Source: Volvox africanus (taxonomy: Eukaryota > Chlorophyta > Chlorophyceae > Chlamydomonadales > Volvocaceae). Taken from it: DNA of 64,000 nt. The position numbers and the translations under genes are program-made. Each line of letters starts with the position of its first letter. Positions within the stretch are counted from its first letter, which is position 1. The DNA is taken from positions 806,001 through 870,000 of the forward strand of contig BSDZ01000022.1 of NCBI GenBank assembly GCA_030268105.1. The letters are read 5' to 3'. Below the pieces are notes generated by a model. The model was not told the DNA's origin and searched no databases. It saw only the letters and a program-made list of their open reading frames with translations. Of this stretch, positions 44,366 through 55,804 are shown piece after piece.

Positions 44366-45328
44366 GCAAAGAGTTCACAGCCCTCTACGACAAGGAACTC
44401 CAGCAGGAAAGCTAGGAACTCAAGCAAGGCGGCAGCAAAAAAGGTACAGCCCATTCATCCTGTCTTCCTGTTTTATTGAGCTGTAATTTCATGTTTCGTT
44501 ATATTTTTTTCATTTGCTGTGTGCTTTGTCGTTTGATGTGCCATATGTCGATTTATTTTTCTCTTTTTTGATAGAAATTGTAAGCTTGTAATTTCTCAAA
44601 TCATATATGTATGCTAACGTCGGCCCTTGAAGGTAACGAACGATGACGATGTGCAGCCATCCACGAAAGTGAGGCGACCAAGCACGGGCACCTAAAGAAA
44701 GGTACAAAATATTGAGGTCAGACATTACTTACTTTTTAATATAACCTTTTTATTACTACCAAGTCCCTTCACGTATTTTGGACCAGCAGGTGCCGTTGGA
44801 AGACAAGTCTACGGATGACGATGACAGTTACGACCACCAGGGACAGAAGGTAATTTCCTTAGTTCAGCTTATTATCTAAATTTCCTTCATGTTTGAATGT
44901 ATAATTATAATATGTGTTGTTTCGACTGATAAAGGTCAAGAGTGTTTCGGAAGGTGTGCGATGTACACGGGCACTACGTCAACGTGGGAGCTCAGGGAGT
45001 TAGCAGAAACAGGTAACAAAGTGTCCAAGTACATAGTACAGCAAATGAAAGACTATGCTTTTAGAATGATTAGTGGTACTTAAAAGCACTGCCCACCCTA
45101 GACATGATTAAGATTATTGTAACCAAAGTGATAATTGCTGAGTGGTGACAGCTTAATTTACATTTATACATATGCATGTAAATAAGTATAATTTTCCTTT
45201 TCTAAACTTTTCAGGAGTTGCTTGAGGAGGAGGTGAGCGAGGACGAGAAGATTGAGGACGAGCAGGATGACGCCACCACTGCGCCAGAGGAGGACGACAA
45301 CAGAGAGAGTGAAATAGAAGACTATTAG
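44366..45328 (+). CDS. Four 3' exons of a spliced gene inside the CACTA element
   Basis: Exons 44366-44443 (Ser/Lys/Arg-rich, 26 codons), 44633-44668 (12), 44790-44849 (20) and 45215-45328 (37 plus TAG) all have AG/GT borders and all are in phase 0. The product ends in a strongly acidic tail (EEEVSEDEKIEDEQDDAT..., EEDDNRESEIEDY). Basic then acidic composition is usual in DNA-binding or chromatin-associated proteins. It may be the end of a transposon-encoded accessory protein or a captured host gene; I do not recognise it. Confidence 0.6.
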
Positions 45329-45422
45329 ATAGAACTAACATCTAACATGTTTGTTTCTAAGCTTATATTAGAGCGGGCTGCTAAATGTGCGGTGGCAGAT
45401 GAAGTTAGGATGTATGTACCTA

Positions 45423-46264
45423 ATGATTGTTGTACCTCTCCTTCGTGTTTGCTCATCAGTATCTGCGCGTCTGAAGGCTTGCGACACCAATGCGCGAGCA
45501 CTTGCAAGTACAGCAAGGCAAGCGTGAGCAAACAGAGACAGCGGAAGACTTCAGACAAGAAGAGATATAACTTACAGTCTTACAGATCGAAGCGGTGCAA
45601 TGGACGAAATCACCGTCAGCGCCGAAAGCAAGCAATCATCACGCGGCGGTGAATAGCGAAGTTTAGGCTTAGCTCGGGCTAAGTAGAAGAGCGTATATCA
45701 ATAATAATGTAGAACACACGAGTGTTCTCCGGTATCGAATGTCTTGTCTTGCTTAGCCGTCCTCGCATCTGTTATACTCGCAGCATCGCATTGTCGTACG
45801 AATCACACTAGGAGGCCGATCCTAAGTGTGACAACCCTACTGCGTATAGGCGATGTCCAAGCATAACAACGTATAAGCCTTTCCGGCATTCACATGATGC
45901 AAGGGTCCGAATAACGATATTCGGTTGCAAGGCATGCATCGCGACGAGTGCGGCACTCTCAACGTGTGCTGTAATGAAGTAATATTATGTCAAATAATAT
46001 TACTTATCGTTTCGTAGCACGAGCATAATGCACACTTCAATGATTCGGTATTTCATGCATGCTAGGCGGATTTGCCATGATGCAATGTCGCGATGGATAA
46101 TGATAACATGCCAAATGCATATATAAATGTATGCGAATACATCTATATCATGGAGGTTCATTCATATGCAATAATCATTCATGCGTTCATCAAGATAACA
46201 CTTCGCCTTGTAGGGTCGCATCGACCTATGCATCGGCGGGAACGAACCGTAGCACAACAATGAT
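45423..46264 (-). mobile_element. Solo LTR, family 1, with TSD ATGAT
   Basis: The LTR 45428-46259 is complete, with exact ATGAT duplicated on both sides. Second insertion into the CACTA interior, just past the acidic-tail gene. Confidence 0.93.
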
Positions 46265-46689
46265 GATTGAAATGATTGGTGCATGGTACAAATGATTATT
46301 GAACTCATAAACAAAATTTGATTGGCAGGATTGGATGTGTAGAAATTTGATTGTTTCGTTGAATTAATGCGTACTCACCAATGGCTGCTTACCTGGATGC
46401 TTTCCGAATATTGAACTGTAAATTATTGCCTGGAATATTTTCATCTATCAAAACTGAAACCCTATTGATATTCTTCATAACAGCTACGTACATTACGACA
46501 GGATAGTTTCCGTACACACAAAAATAATTCTGCAGCGGGTGGGCAAAACAGCAAACAATAACAGGAACGATAACTGAAACAGTAAAGAAATAACCAGAAC
46601 GACCAAAAGTAGTTACAGTGAGCAAGAATGCGAGGCTGCCTTGTACGCAAAGCGAAAGTGGCGCGAATGTTGCTATCACACGCGTAAGA

Positions 46690-47272
46690 CCTTGTGAAAG
46701 CGTGCGAATATGTTAGTTACATGCGTTTAAAACTTTTACGCAACCCACAACTGCTACCTGTGTACGCATTATTTGCAGCATACGCAAGCATGCGTTAATG
46801 CGCGTAAGGCGTGCGTATATTGTGCGTTAGAGAACTTTAACTTCCATGCACGCTATGTATTTTTGCTTGCGTATGGGTCTCTAATGCTTGCGTTGCGTTA
46901 GGCCTAACGCACACCTTAGAATCCATGTGGGTGCGTTTGACATTGCGTAAGTTCGCGTTAGCTTGCATTGTGTTAGGCCTAACGCACACCTTAGAATCTA
47001 TGTGGGTGCATTTGTCATTGCGTAAGTTCGCGTTAGGTTGCGTTAGCTAACGCAAAGTAAACGCAAACATTTTCATTCCCTCCCAAAAAAGTTTATTTGC
47101 GATTGCGTTAGGTGCATTAGGATTGCGTTAGCGATACGCAAGCAATAACACAATGCATTTGATTTGCGTTAGGCTTTGCGTTAGCTCACATTAGTTCGCG
47201 TTAAGCTTGCGTTAGGCTTGCGTTAGGGGTCCCTAACGCGAGCCTAACGCGAGCTAACGCACGAATTCCTTG
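46690..47272. repeat. Right subterminal GCGTTAGG array of CACTA element
   Basis: About 580 bp packed with TGCGTTAGG / CCTAACGCA motifs in both orientations, ending in a near-palindrome (TTGCGTTAGGGGTCCCTAACGCGAG). A roughly 60-bp unit ending CCTAACGCACACCTTAGAATC occurs twice. Confidence 0.85.
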
Positions 47273-47569
47273 TTATAGTGGATTAGGCCCGATCAGAAGA
47301 TGTCCAGTTTCCTGACCATCTTGGATACTAGCCTTAGATAACCCAGGATACTACAGCATGCAACCCTTAGCCATTATGCTTACACATAGAACGTGTAGTC
47401 AAGTGACTATTTAGCGAGGAGCTCCCTAGTGTCTTACAGTTCTGATACCCCCTAACATCTGCCTATGCATTCAGCCCTTTACCCCCTTCATGGGTCCACA
47501 TTGACCCCCTAATCACAAACTGATGCGTTCTGGGGGTACCTCATTACAAAGGGGTAACTGCATCTAGGC

Positions 47570-49470
47570 TGCTGGGCCGTTGATGCATCCCGTCACTCCT
47601 GGGGTGTAACACTACATGGTCGGATAGCTCGAGGTTATTGGTCCTCTAATGACTATCTGGCGCATATTAATTGGAAAGAGCTGCGTGATGTTCGTCATGC
47701 CTTGGAGTCGTTCCTTCCATATGTCACCCAGCGGGTGGTGCTTATCAGGGAGGATAACACTTGCACGCAGGCAGTTTTGGAGCGTCTGTCTTCTAGGTCC
47801 CCGTGTTTGCATGAGGAGATGAGGTGTTCATGGATGTTCCTGCAGGAACATAGCATTATCCTCCAGGTAGAACGGGTAGCTAGTGCGGAGAATGACGCGG
47901 ATGCAGCTTCTCGTTGGATAGATCAGGATGATTATCGTTTGCACCCTCACCTTTTTCATCTTATTGAGAACCGTTTTGGTGCGCATGACGTGGACTTCTT
48001 TGCCTCGCATATCAACACGCAGCTGCCTTGCTTCTTATCACGGCATCATTGCCCGGGTTCATCGGGTGTGAACGCACTTTTACAACCCTGGACTGGGCAC
48101 AACGCTTATGGTTGCCCACCCCTGGACCTGGAATTTTTGATGGCCGTGGTGCAGAAGGCCCGAGAAGAGCAGGCATGTGTTACCCTGGTGGTCCCCTACT
48201 GGACAGCTCAACCTTGGTGGCAGCAACTCATGGAGCTAGCAGTGGACCTGGTTTTCCTCCCATCCAACACCGTGCTGTTTGCTCCTGGGATGGGAGGTTC
48301 GAGCACCTTCCTCCTCCGAGTTGGCAGGTCGTAGCAGTACGGGTGCAGTGGTAGAGTGGGCTCACTCTCTTGAGGCTAATGCCGTTGCTAAGGTGGCCCC
48401 TAGGTATGGCCTTAACCTGGGTTTGGTTGCTGCCCCTCCCGTGGTTTCAGTCCTGCTGGTTTCTCATCTTCAGTCGGGAGCTGCAGGGTTAGATCATTCG
48501 GCCCGTCTCCAACAGATAGTGCAGGTCGTGATGGCTCGGGTTGGTGCTAGTACTTGGCGGTCTTATGGTTCTCATTTTGCGGCCTTTGTGCGTTTTTGTG
48601 TGATGGAAGGCTTGGAGTTCCTTCCGGCTTCCTTCTATGCAGGCTTGTTGTGGGGTCAGTTTCTTGCAGCAAAAGGCACTGTCCAGGCGCGTACCGCACA
48701 GCCATACTTCAGTGCTGTTAACACAATTCATGACATTCTGGGTTATCCTAAGCCTTGTGCGGGAGACAATGCCTTGCTTGTGGCCTTCAGAAAGGGTTGG
48801 GAGCGTCTTCAGGTCTCCCTTTCCCCCACCTCCTCTTTAGTCTTAGCCTTCAGTGCGGAGAGTGCTTGGGTGCTGTATGAGGCGTTACCGTTGGTTTCGG
48901 TTAGCTCTCCAGTTTTCTTACCGCTTTTATTTGTTGTTTTGGGGTTTTGTTTGTTCCTGCGCCCGGATTGCCTCCTTTCGGTTTGTTGGGCACGTGTGGT
49001 GGAGTTGAAGGTATCCCGGTTTTCCAGTACAAGCCTCTTAACTGGAAAGGTAGGGTAGTGTCTGTTGAACGTGCCCCAGTGCTGCAGTTTCCTCTTTGTG
49101 GTCTTCCTTTTCTCCGAGTTGCCTTGTTGCAGCGTTTAGCTCAGGACCAGTCTCGTCTTTGGCCTGTCCGTCAGTCTACTCAAGCGGCAGAGCGTTGGTT
49201 CGACCTGATGCTTGGTCAGTTTGGTTTGCAGACCCTTCGGGATGTGCACATTTTGTATAATCTAAGGCGAGGTGGTGCCTCGGCGGCCCGTGCAGCTGGT
49301 GTTCCCATGGAGGTTGTGGAAGCTTTTGGTGGTTAGAGTGCTAATTCGTTGGCTTTACGGGAGCATTATCTTGACTTAGGTGTTCGCTCCTGCCCTAAAG
49401 CGTTAGCTTTCTTTGGCCCTCTAGCGGTTGGCTGGGTTGTGCCGTTTGGAGTTCAGTACTTCAACCGTTA
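47570..49470 (+). pseudogene. Degenerate DIRS/PAT-like tyrosine-recombinase retroelement
   Basis: RNase H domain from about 47580 (VDASRHSWGVTLHG, then HINWKELRDVRHALESF and REDN), its C-terminal extension typical of DIRS (DFFASHINTQLPCFLSRHH, VPYWTAQPWWQQL, 47702-48334). Overlapping in another frame is a tyrosine recombinase (48279-49058, continuing 48947-49336 after a frameshift) with the NLRRGGASAARAAGVP catalytic block and, beyond a TAG at 49334 where Trp is expected, LREHYLDL with the likely nucleophile Tyr. Such elements integrate by a recombinase instead of an integrase and leave no target duplication. The RT part is missing, probably cut off by neighbouring insertions. Confidence 0.8.
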
Positions 49471-51866
49471 AGCGCTAGTATCTTTTCGTTGGTTTTTGTC
49501 CCGAGAGGAACAACTAATGCGGGCTTGCATTAGGAAGCAGGGTTAGTTAGGCGTAAGGCCTAGGTAAGGCGTTTAAACTAAGGGCCTTACCTCAGCCCAT
49601 GTCCTCAGGGCTGTATTTATTCGCATGCATAGTCTTTCCTATTATCTTGTTTTTGTTGTTCAGCGATGCATGGACACTTAATAGGCACAGGTATGTGTGT
49701 GGGATAGGGGGGCTTTGCTTCACCCGTGGCCACTACCTGGCAGTCCCCACCTTCCTGTGTATTTTGGGGCACCCTCATCCGGTCTCCCATGCCGACTTCT
49801 CCGAAATCAGTGATTTTCCCGAGTTCAGCACCCACCACTAGCATCCAGTGGAATCTGCCAGATCAACGGCGGCCTCAACTCCACCCCTGGTTGGCTCGCA
49901 AATCACTATAACTGGGGCCCTCACCGTCCATCAACATTGGGGCCATCTAAGATTCTAAGATTACATCTAAGATTCTATAAGAACAGCTATTTAAAGTCTA
50001 GCACGGAATCCATGTATGTAAGGCAACATTTTAAGCATTCTAAAAGATTTGAAAAACAAAAAATTGCTCGCAGTAAGCCCTAAGCCAGACCCTAAAACAT
50101 TAATTCCACTTGTTTTAGTGAAAAGTGCAAGCCAATCATAACTACCACTCATTAACACTTCAAACAGATTGCTACATATATGCACAGTACTGCAGCACTA
50201 TCCAGAGTGCCCAGATGACATGCTTGTGGATCTCCCACTGCTATCACTTGAGGTACTGAGGTACTTGAGGCACTCATGAATACTTTTACCCTCCTCTTCC
50301 TCCTGCGCATACTTCCTCTGCTGACCTGCCCCACCCTTCATTTCACCCTTGGTGCCCCGCCCATGAGGCCCACCACGGCCAGTACCCCGCCCACCATGAG
50401 CAGCTAGCTGTGCCCTGCTCACTGCGGCCAGTGCCCTGCCCGGTGCCAGTCCCCTCCCCCCATCCCTTCCCTTGCATCATGTTTTTACCCTACTGGCTCA
50501 GGCACTGAAGACATGTACATCTCTGGACTTGCAGCGGCACAAGTTGTAGCGGGGAGGTTCTGTCTGCAGCAGTCAAAGGGGACAGTGCCGGTAGGTTGCG
50601 TTATTGTGATCTTGCCTCCTTGCCATCCCCACCCCTGCCTTTGCCAACCTGCCCCCTTAGTGCAGCCCTCCCTTCTTCGTGCGATCCCCCTCTGCCTCCA
50701 TCTCCACCCGTATCCCCGCCTCTGTCACGTCCCCCCACAACTTCGTGCGGTCCCTCTATGCACCCCGTGGCGGCCTCCATCATCCCTCCCCTTTTTATGT
50801 GGTCAACCCCACGCCAAAGGCCCCCCCCATCCGTGTCCTCTGTGCGTTCCTTTCACAATCTATTACCGCCCCAACCTGTCACCTTCCTCCCCCCTCACCT
50901 TCGTGCTGTCCCTTCTGCCCTCTGTTACGGCCTCTCCCCACGTCGGTCACCCGCTCTTCCGGGCTTCTCTATACAGCATCCAGCCTGTAGCCATCAATCC
51001 ACCTGGCATGGCACTTTCCACCCAGCCTTGACCAGGGCCTCCGCCCCGGGCTGCATCGCTACAGATGTCCTAATGCCGCCTGAGGCAATGCGCTTAACCC
51101 ACATGCAACGGCCACGGCAGCAGAGGTGGTAGTGTCTGTCATGAGATGCCGTGTACCTGCCAGCGGACAGGAGCAGCAGTGAAGGAAACGCACAGATTCT
51201 GTGAGCTGACATAATTGACATTGGTATATAAAGATTCCGATTCCCCAATATGGCAGCCCTGCTGCAGCCCATTAACCCGCCGTGATTTCCTCCAAGCGCC
51301 GCCGCTATTCACCCTGTCCTTCTCCACTAGCTACCATCATGCTGCTACTCACTGTTGTGTTGCCGTTGCCGTGTCTTTAATGTTGCTGCCCGTTGAGAGC
51401 CATCGTTGCATTAGGAGCCAGCGTGTCGTCACGTCTCTGTGTAACAGACTGTAGCCGCTAATGGTTAGACTTCACATTTCTTTAGCATGCTTGGCGTGCC
51501 ATACTACTGTCAGTCATCTGCTGCTGTTTGCCACAGATAGGTGCTGGTGTTCTTACAAATAATATGAACACAATTAAAGCAATCAATATTGCTTGAGGTA
51601 CACCAACAAACAAGCAAATTGCTTATGTTTACAGGAAGGAAGGGGCAAATATACTGAGTTTTTTAAACTGCCAAAGTTGTCATGTCCTTATGTTTCACAA
51701 CCCAAAACCAGAGCCATATTTGCCTGTTGCATTTCACAGGTAGGTGTTGCAGGTTTACGGATAGACATACTTTTTACGGCTCCCATTTTTACTGTTGCCC
51801 CGGTTTAGGGGCCCAAGTCCCCCAAGTCCTTCCCCAAGTGTTCGTTACAAGGTCAAGCATGTGATC
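49471..51866. other. No supported gene
   Basis: Moderate-GC sequence with a C/T-rich part at 50600-51000. Frames here are short, Pro/Ser-rich and look like pyrimidine-tract artefacts. GCTTGCATTAGG/GGCGTAAGGCC repeats near 49530-49600 may be the terminal sequence of the adjacent DIRS-like element. Confidence 0.4.
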
Positions 51867-52057
51867 ATTGCTCGCCCAGACTTTAGGAGTGTCTTTGTGG
51901 CTTGAGGCATAGTGGCAGCTCGCTTGTCCAGCTTGTGCTGAACTGGACCTTATCTCAGCTGTTGCTACGCGAGTTTCACAACATTGAGAAGGCTTGAAAA
52001 GATTTCAGCGGAAGACTTGACGAGACGTCCCAGGGAGGAACAGTCTCAATACCAGCT
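51867..52057 (-). repeat. Leader segment of family D element (copy 1) with PBS
   Basis: 190 bp repeated at 60911-61101, starting at the same base (ATTGCTCGCCC). On the minus strand it follows the LTR and has TGGTATTGAGACTG (52041-52054), a primer-binding site like that of family 1. It is therefore internal leader, not flank. Confidence 0.75.
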
Positions 52058-52481
52058 TGTTGTATATGGTACCCACGAAGGGTGGTATCAAAAAGATACC
52101 GGTTGTTGTGCCAGAGCCCGATGAAATAGAGCCGCCGACTAGGTCGTACTTGAGAGGCCATAAGGCCTCGAACCGGGCGTGACCTCCAGAAGTCACCACT
52201 ACAACCGGAGATTCAGTGAACCAGGAACCAGGTGTTCCACCATTTACCATTCAGGTGGTAAATGGCCCACTACATACAGGTTATGGAGTAACCGACAGGT
52301 TCGGATGTTTCGGGAAGTCGGTTAGTATTGGTCATCGACAGCCGAGACCAAATCCACAAATCGAATGCCAGATGGGAACATGAAACAGTTAATCTGATAA
52401 TTAATTATATTATTTTATTTTATAATAAGCAGATAATTATTATATCTTAATGATTTACCGAAATGCATTAAGGATACAACA
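52058..52481 (-). repeat. LTR, family D (copy 1)
   Basis: 424 bp, ends TGTTGTAT / GATACAACA. To its right lies a polypurine tract (minus AGAGGGGGAACAAT) and pol; to its left a leader. It is thus shared by two tandem elements. Confidence 0.85.
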
Positions 52482-52550
52482 ATTGTTCCCCCTCTAGATG
52501 CAGCGTCCCCATGCATGAGAAGAGAGCAGACAGGTTGAGGTAGGACAGCG

Positions 52551-53880
52551 TCAGAGAGGTCCCTCCTTAGAATGTGCCCGTAGCTTAGCTTCATGAAGCA
52601 GGGGTTTCATGTAAGGGGTGAAGTTATGTGCCGATTCCCAGTTATTGTGCTCAGATGAATACCCAGACCACTTCACCAGGTACAGGTGCACATTGCGCTT
52701 GCGCTTACCCTTGCCAACACGTCGTGCACGGTAATCTAGGATACGTTTGACAGCATACAGGGTCTGCTTACCCGATAGCCAGGTAGAGGGATTAGCTTCT
52801 GTAACAGGGGGGATGCTATCGTTAGCCTCAGGCAGAGTACCCCGATATGGACGTACGAGAGATACATGAAATGTGGGATGAATGTGTAGGTCAGGTGGGA
52901 GTTGTAACTCTGCAGCCACCGATCCTACCATGCATACGACAGGATAAGGCCCCACAAAGCGCGGTAATAATTTACGAGACCCATCAGCCAGGGAACGAAG
53001 GTTCTTCATACTCAACATAAACCAGCTGGCCCTTAGTGAACGTGACGTCCTTTTTGGACTTGTTATAGTAGTCCATAGCCCATTGCTGTGCAGCTTCCAG
53101 GCAAGCTTTAGTGTCAGTTAGACGGGACACAAAAGACTTAGCAAACGTTTTTGCAGCTGGAACATTTACGTCCAATTCCCGCCAAACAGGCAAAGCAGGG
53201 TTAAAACCGTAATTCAGGAAAAACGGACTATTACCAACAAACCGGTTAGTAGCATTATTAATTGCAAACTCAGCAGCGGTCAGGTATGTATCCCATGCAG
53301 TAGGGGTGCGTCCTACAAAATTACGGAGCATATCCTCCAGGACACGGTTAACACGCTCTGTTTGCCCATCAGATTGGGGGTGGTAGGCGGTGGACAGATT
53401 CACCCGCATTCCTACCAGATTCCCCAGGGCGCCCCAAAATTTACTTGCAAATTGAGTGCCGCGATCAGATACCACGGACTTGGGGACCCCATGCAAACGT
53501 ACCACATTGTCGAAGAACAGATGGGCCGTTTGCTCAGCTGTGCAGGATGATGTCGTGGGGGCCAGGTGGACCATCTTAGTGAAGTGGTCGACCAGGACCA
53601 GCATGGCGTCGTATCCTCCCTCAGTTTTGGGCAGCACAACAATAAAGTCCATGGAGATGCTTTCCCAGGGAGCGTCGGGAATAGGAAGAGGTTGGAGATG
53701 CCCATGTGATTTACCAGACTGGGCCTTATTGTGCTGGCACAGGTCGCAACAGAGGACATAATTTTCGGTGTCCTTAGCCATGAGGGGCCGCCAGAATTGA
53801 CGCTGCAAGAGCTACAGTAACCGCGTGCAGCTATGATGCCCAGCAAGAGGGCCGTCATGAAAACATAAGAGGAGTTCACG
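52551..53880 (-). pseudogene. pol: Family D pol, integrase and chromodomain half
   Basis: Integrase from the zinc-binding region (53870; PLAGHHS, with a stop near 53818), catalytic core with MDFIVVLP, SDRGTQF and QSDGQTE (52984-53808), then a one-base shift near 53010 and the C-terminal part with RFVGPYPV and a chromodomain (YLVKWSGYSSEHNNWESAHNF). Related to but clearly distinct from family 1. It starts exactly where the + strand half at 58.03 kb stops. Confidence 0.88.
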
Positions 53881-54112
53881 ACGTCGTTATATATGTTATA
53901 TATATAACACTTTTATAACAATTGCGTCTGTGAATGCAAAGAAAGACAAACTTAAAACTCAGCTGCTTGACGAAGCGCAACATTGGTGACCGATAGAAAA
54001 AATAGAAGCTTCCACGCGGATCTAGAGCGGTAAAACGAATCTACCTCCCACGTAGGGTCAATCGGGAAAGCTACCTCAGACCCATCCCTGCGACACAAAA
54101 CTTAAACTTCCC
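53881..54112. other. Junction segment, possible copia LTR remnant
   Basis: An AT-rich palindrome (GTTATATATGTTATATATATAAC) then sequence adjoining the copia 3' end; a purine run AGGGGAAG (minus strand, about 54107) could be its polypurine tract. LTR borders are not clear. Confidence 0.35.
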
Positions 54113-55804
54113 CTAAGGTAGGGATTTAGTGAACACATCCGCCAACTGCTCCGCAGTGGAGCAATGAACCATGCGGATTTCACCCCGCTCAATACGCTCC
54201 CGTGCAAAATGATGGCAGATGTCCAGGTGCTTTGTGTGAGCCGTGGACATTGGGCTTTCTAGCATTACAATGCATGCGGTGCTATCACACTTCATTGGAA
54301 CCGCGCCCACACAAACACCCAAATCATGCAACAAGTGACGCAGCCACAGTGTGTCCTTAATAGATGCTGCAGTCGCCATGTACTCCATGCCTCCGCTGTA
54401 GATGTAGCCACGGTAGGCTGAAGCTTCGACGACCAAATTATGGCTCCTCCGTTTAGTAAATATACAAAGCCTGTGGTTGATCGGCGGCCCTCAGCTCCCA
54501 CCAGATCCGAATCACAGTAGCCCTGAACATGGGCTCCACCACCAAACTTAATTCCCTAAGCCTGTGTTCCCATCAAGTACCGCAGCACGCCCTTAGCTGC
54601 GTTCCAGTGGTTGATAGTTGGCTTTGCCATAAACCTCGCCAATGAACCAACCACAAAAGAAATATCAGGCCGTTAGCAGACGGCCAAATACAATAGGCTT
54701 CCAACTACCTCACTGTACGGATGAACGGATGTGTCAAGTGGAACACCTTCTGTCGTTAGGCGCAAATTCACGTCCATAGGGGTGGCACGCGAGTTTGACC
54801 CCTTCATCCCAAACTTCTCCAAGATGTTCGAGATATACCGCCTTTGAGTGACTGAGATGGTCCGGGCAGCCCGGTCGCGCTCAATTTCAAACTCCAGATA
54901 AAACCGGGTCTCCCACAGAACTTGCATAGCAAACGCACGTAACAGCTGGGCCTTCACCTGCCCAATCACTGCCAGAGACTTACACGCCAACAGCAAATCG
55001 TCAACTTAAACAAGAATGTAGACTGGCTCACCATTTTCGATCTTCACAAACAAGCCAGGGTCAGCCAGAGATGGCTTGAAACCCATGCTCTCCAGCTCCT
55101 TGCGCAAACGAACATACCAGGCACGAGGGGCCTGGTGAAGGCCGTACAAAGCCCGACGTAACTTGCACACTACATTAGGACCACCCAACTTATAACCGGG
55201 CGGCTGCTCAGTGTACACTTCCTCTTCTAGCTCACCATGCAAGAGCGCAGTCTTGATGTCGAGCTGATGAAGCTCGAGATCACGATCTGCAGCGACAGCC
55301 AGCAAAGCACGAAAGCTGGCATACTTCCCAACAGGGGCGAAAACCTCCCCAAAATCAACTCCTTCCTTTCGGGTAAATCCTTTTGCGACCAGGCGAGCCT
55401 TATAGCGCTCAACATTTCCATCAGCATCACGCTTTAACTTAAAGACCCATTTTAGCCCAATCTTCCGCGCGCCCATGGGAATCTCCTCCAGCTCCCATGT
55501 GCGATTTTCTTGAAGGGATGCCATTTCCTCATCCATTGCCGCCTTCCACTGCGGCCAATCTACACGGGACTGAGCCTCTTCCAGACTTTTAGGCTCCTCC
55601 ATCTCCGGTTCCGTAGCTAGCATGGCATAGTCCTTCTGCCATCCGGGTGGCTTCCTCTGATGAATTGGACGAGGAGGGGTTGGATCCAGGTTACCAGATT
55701 CCCCGGTATGTCCACTAGAGCCCTGTCCCGTTTCTGAGCCAGAACCGCTGGCTTCATCACCACCAGCAGTGTCGTCATAGTCGCCACCACCTTCCGTCTC
55801 TGAC
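54113..55804 (-). pseudogene. pol: Ty1/copia remnant (RT and RNase H)
   Basis: 55006-55804: a linker with an RKPPGWQKDYAM motif, then RT (WKAAMDEEMASLQENRTWEL, KARLVAKGFTRKEGVDF, TALLHGELEEEVYTEQPPGY, CKLRRALYGLHQAPRAWY). At the catalytic YVDD the Tyr codon is TAA (55003-55005), and reading continues VDDLLLACKSL. 54673-54996: RT end (ERDRAARTISVTQRRYI). 54113-54501: RNase H ending CSTAEQLADVFTKSLP, in shifted frames. Dead copy; the right end is cut by family D sequence. Confidence 0.88.

Larger units (their letters stand above)
41242..47283. mobile_element. CACTA-type DNA transposon
   Basis: Starts CACTATAACAACAGATTCGTGCGTTAG (41245) and ends with the inverted CACTATAACAAGGAATTCGTGCGTTAG (47280): about 38 bp of imperfect terminal inverted repeats, with GAT on both sides (41242-41244, 47281-47283), the 3-bp target duplication expected of CACTA/EnSpm. 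Both ends carry arrays of GCGTTAGG-like motifs in both orientations, the usual subterminal transposase sites. Without the two later solo LTRs the element is about 4.4 kb. No transposase core was recognised, so it is likely non-autonomous or diverged. Confidence 0.85.

Noticed and set aside
46680..47270. A CRISPR array or a satellite centromere in the GCGTTAGG region
   Set aside because: Motifs occur in both orientations with irregular spacing and stop at the transposon ends; no repeat-spacer pattern.
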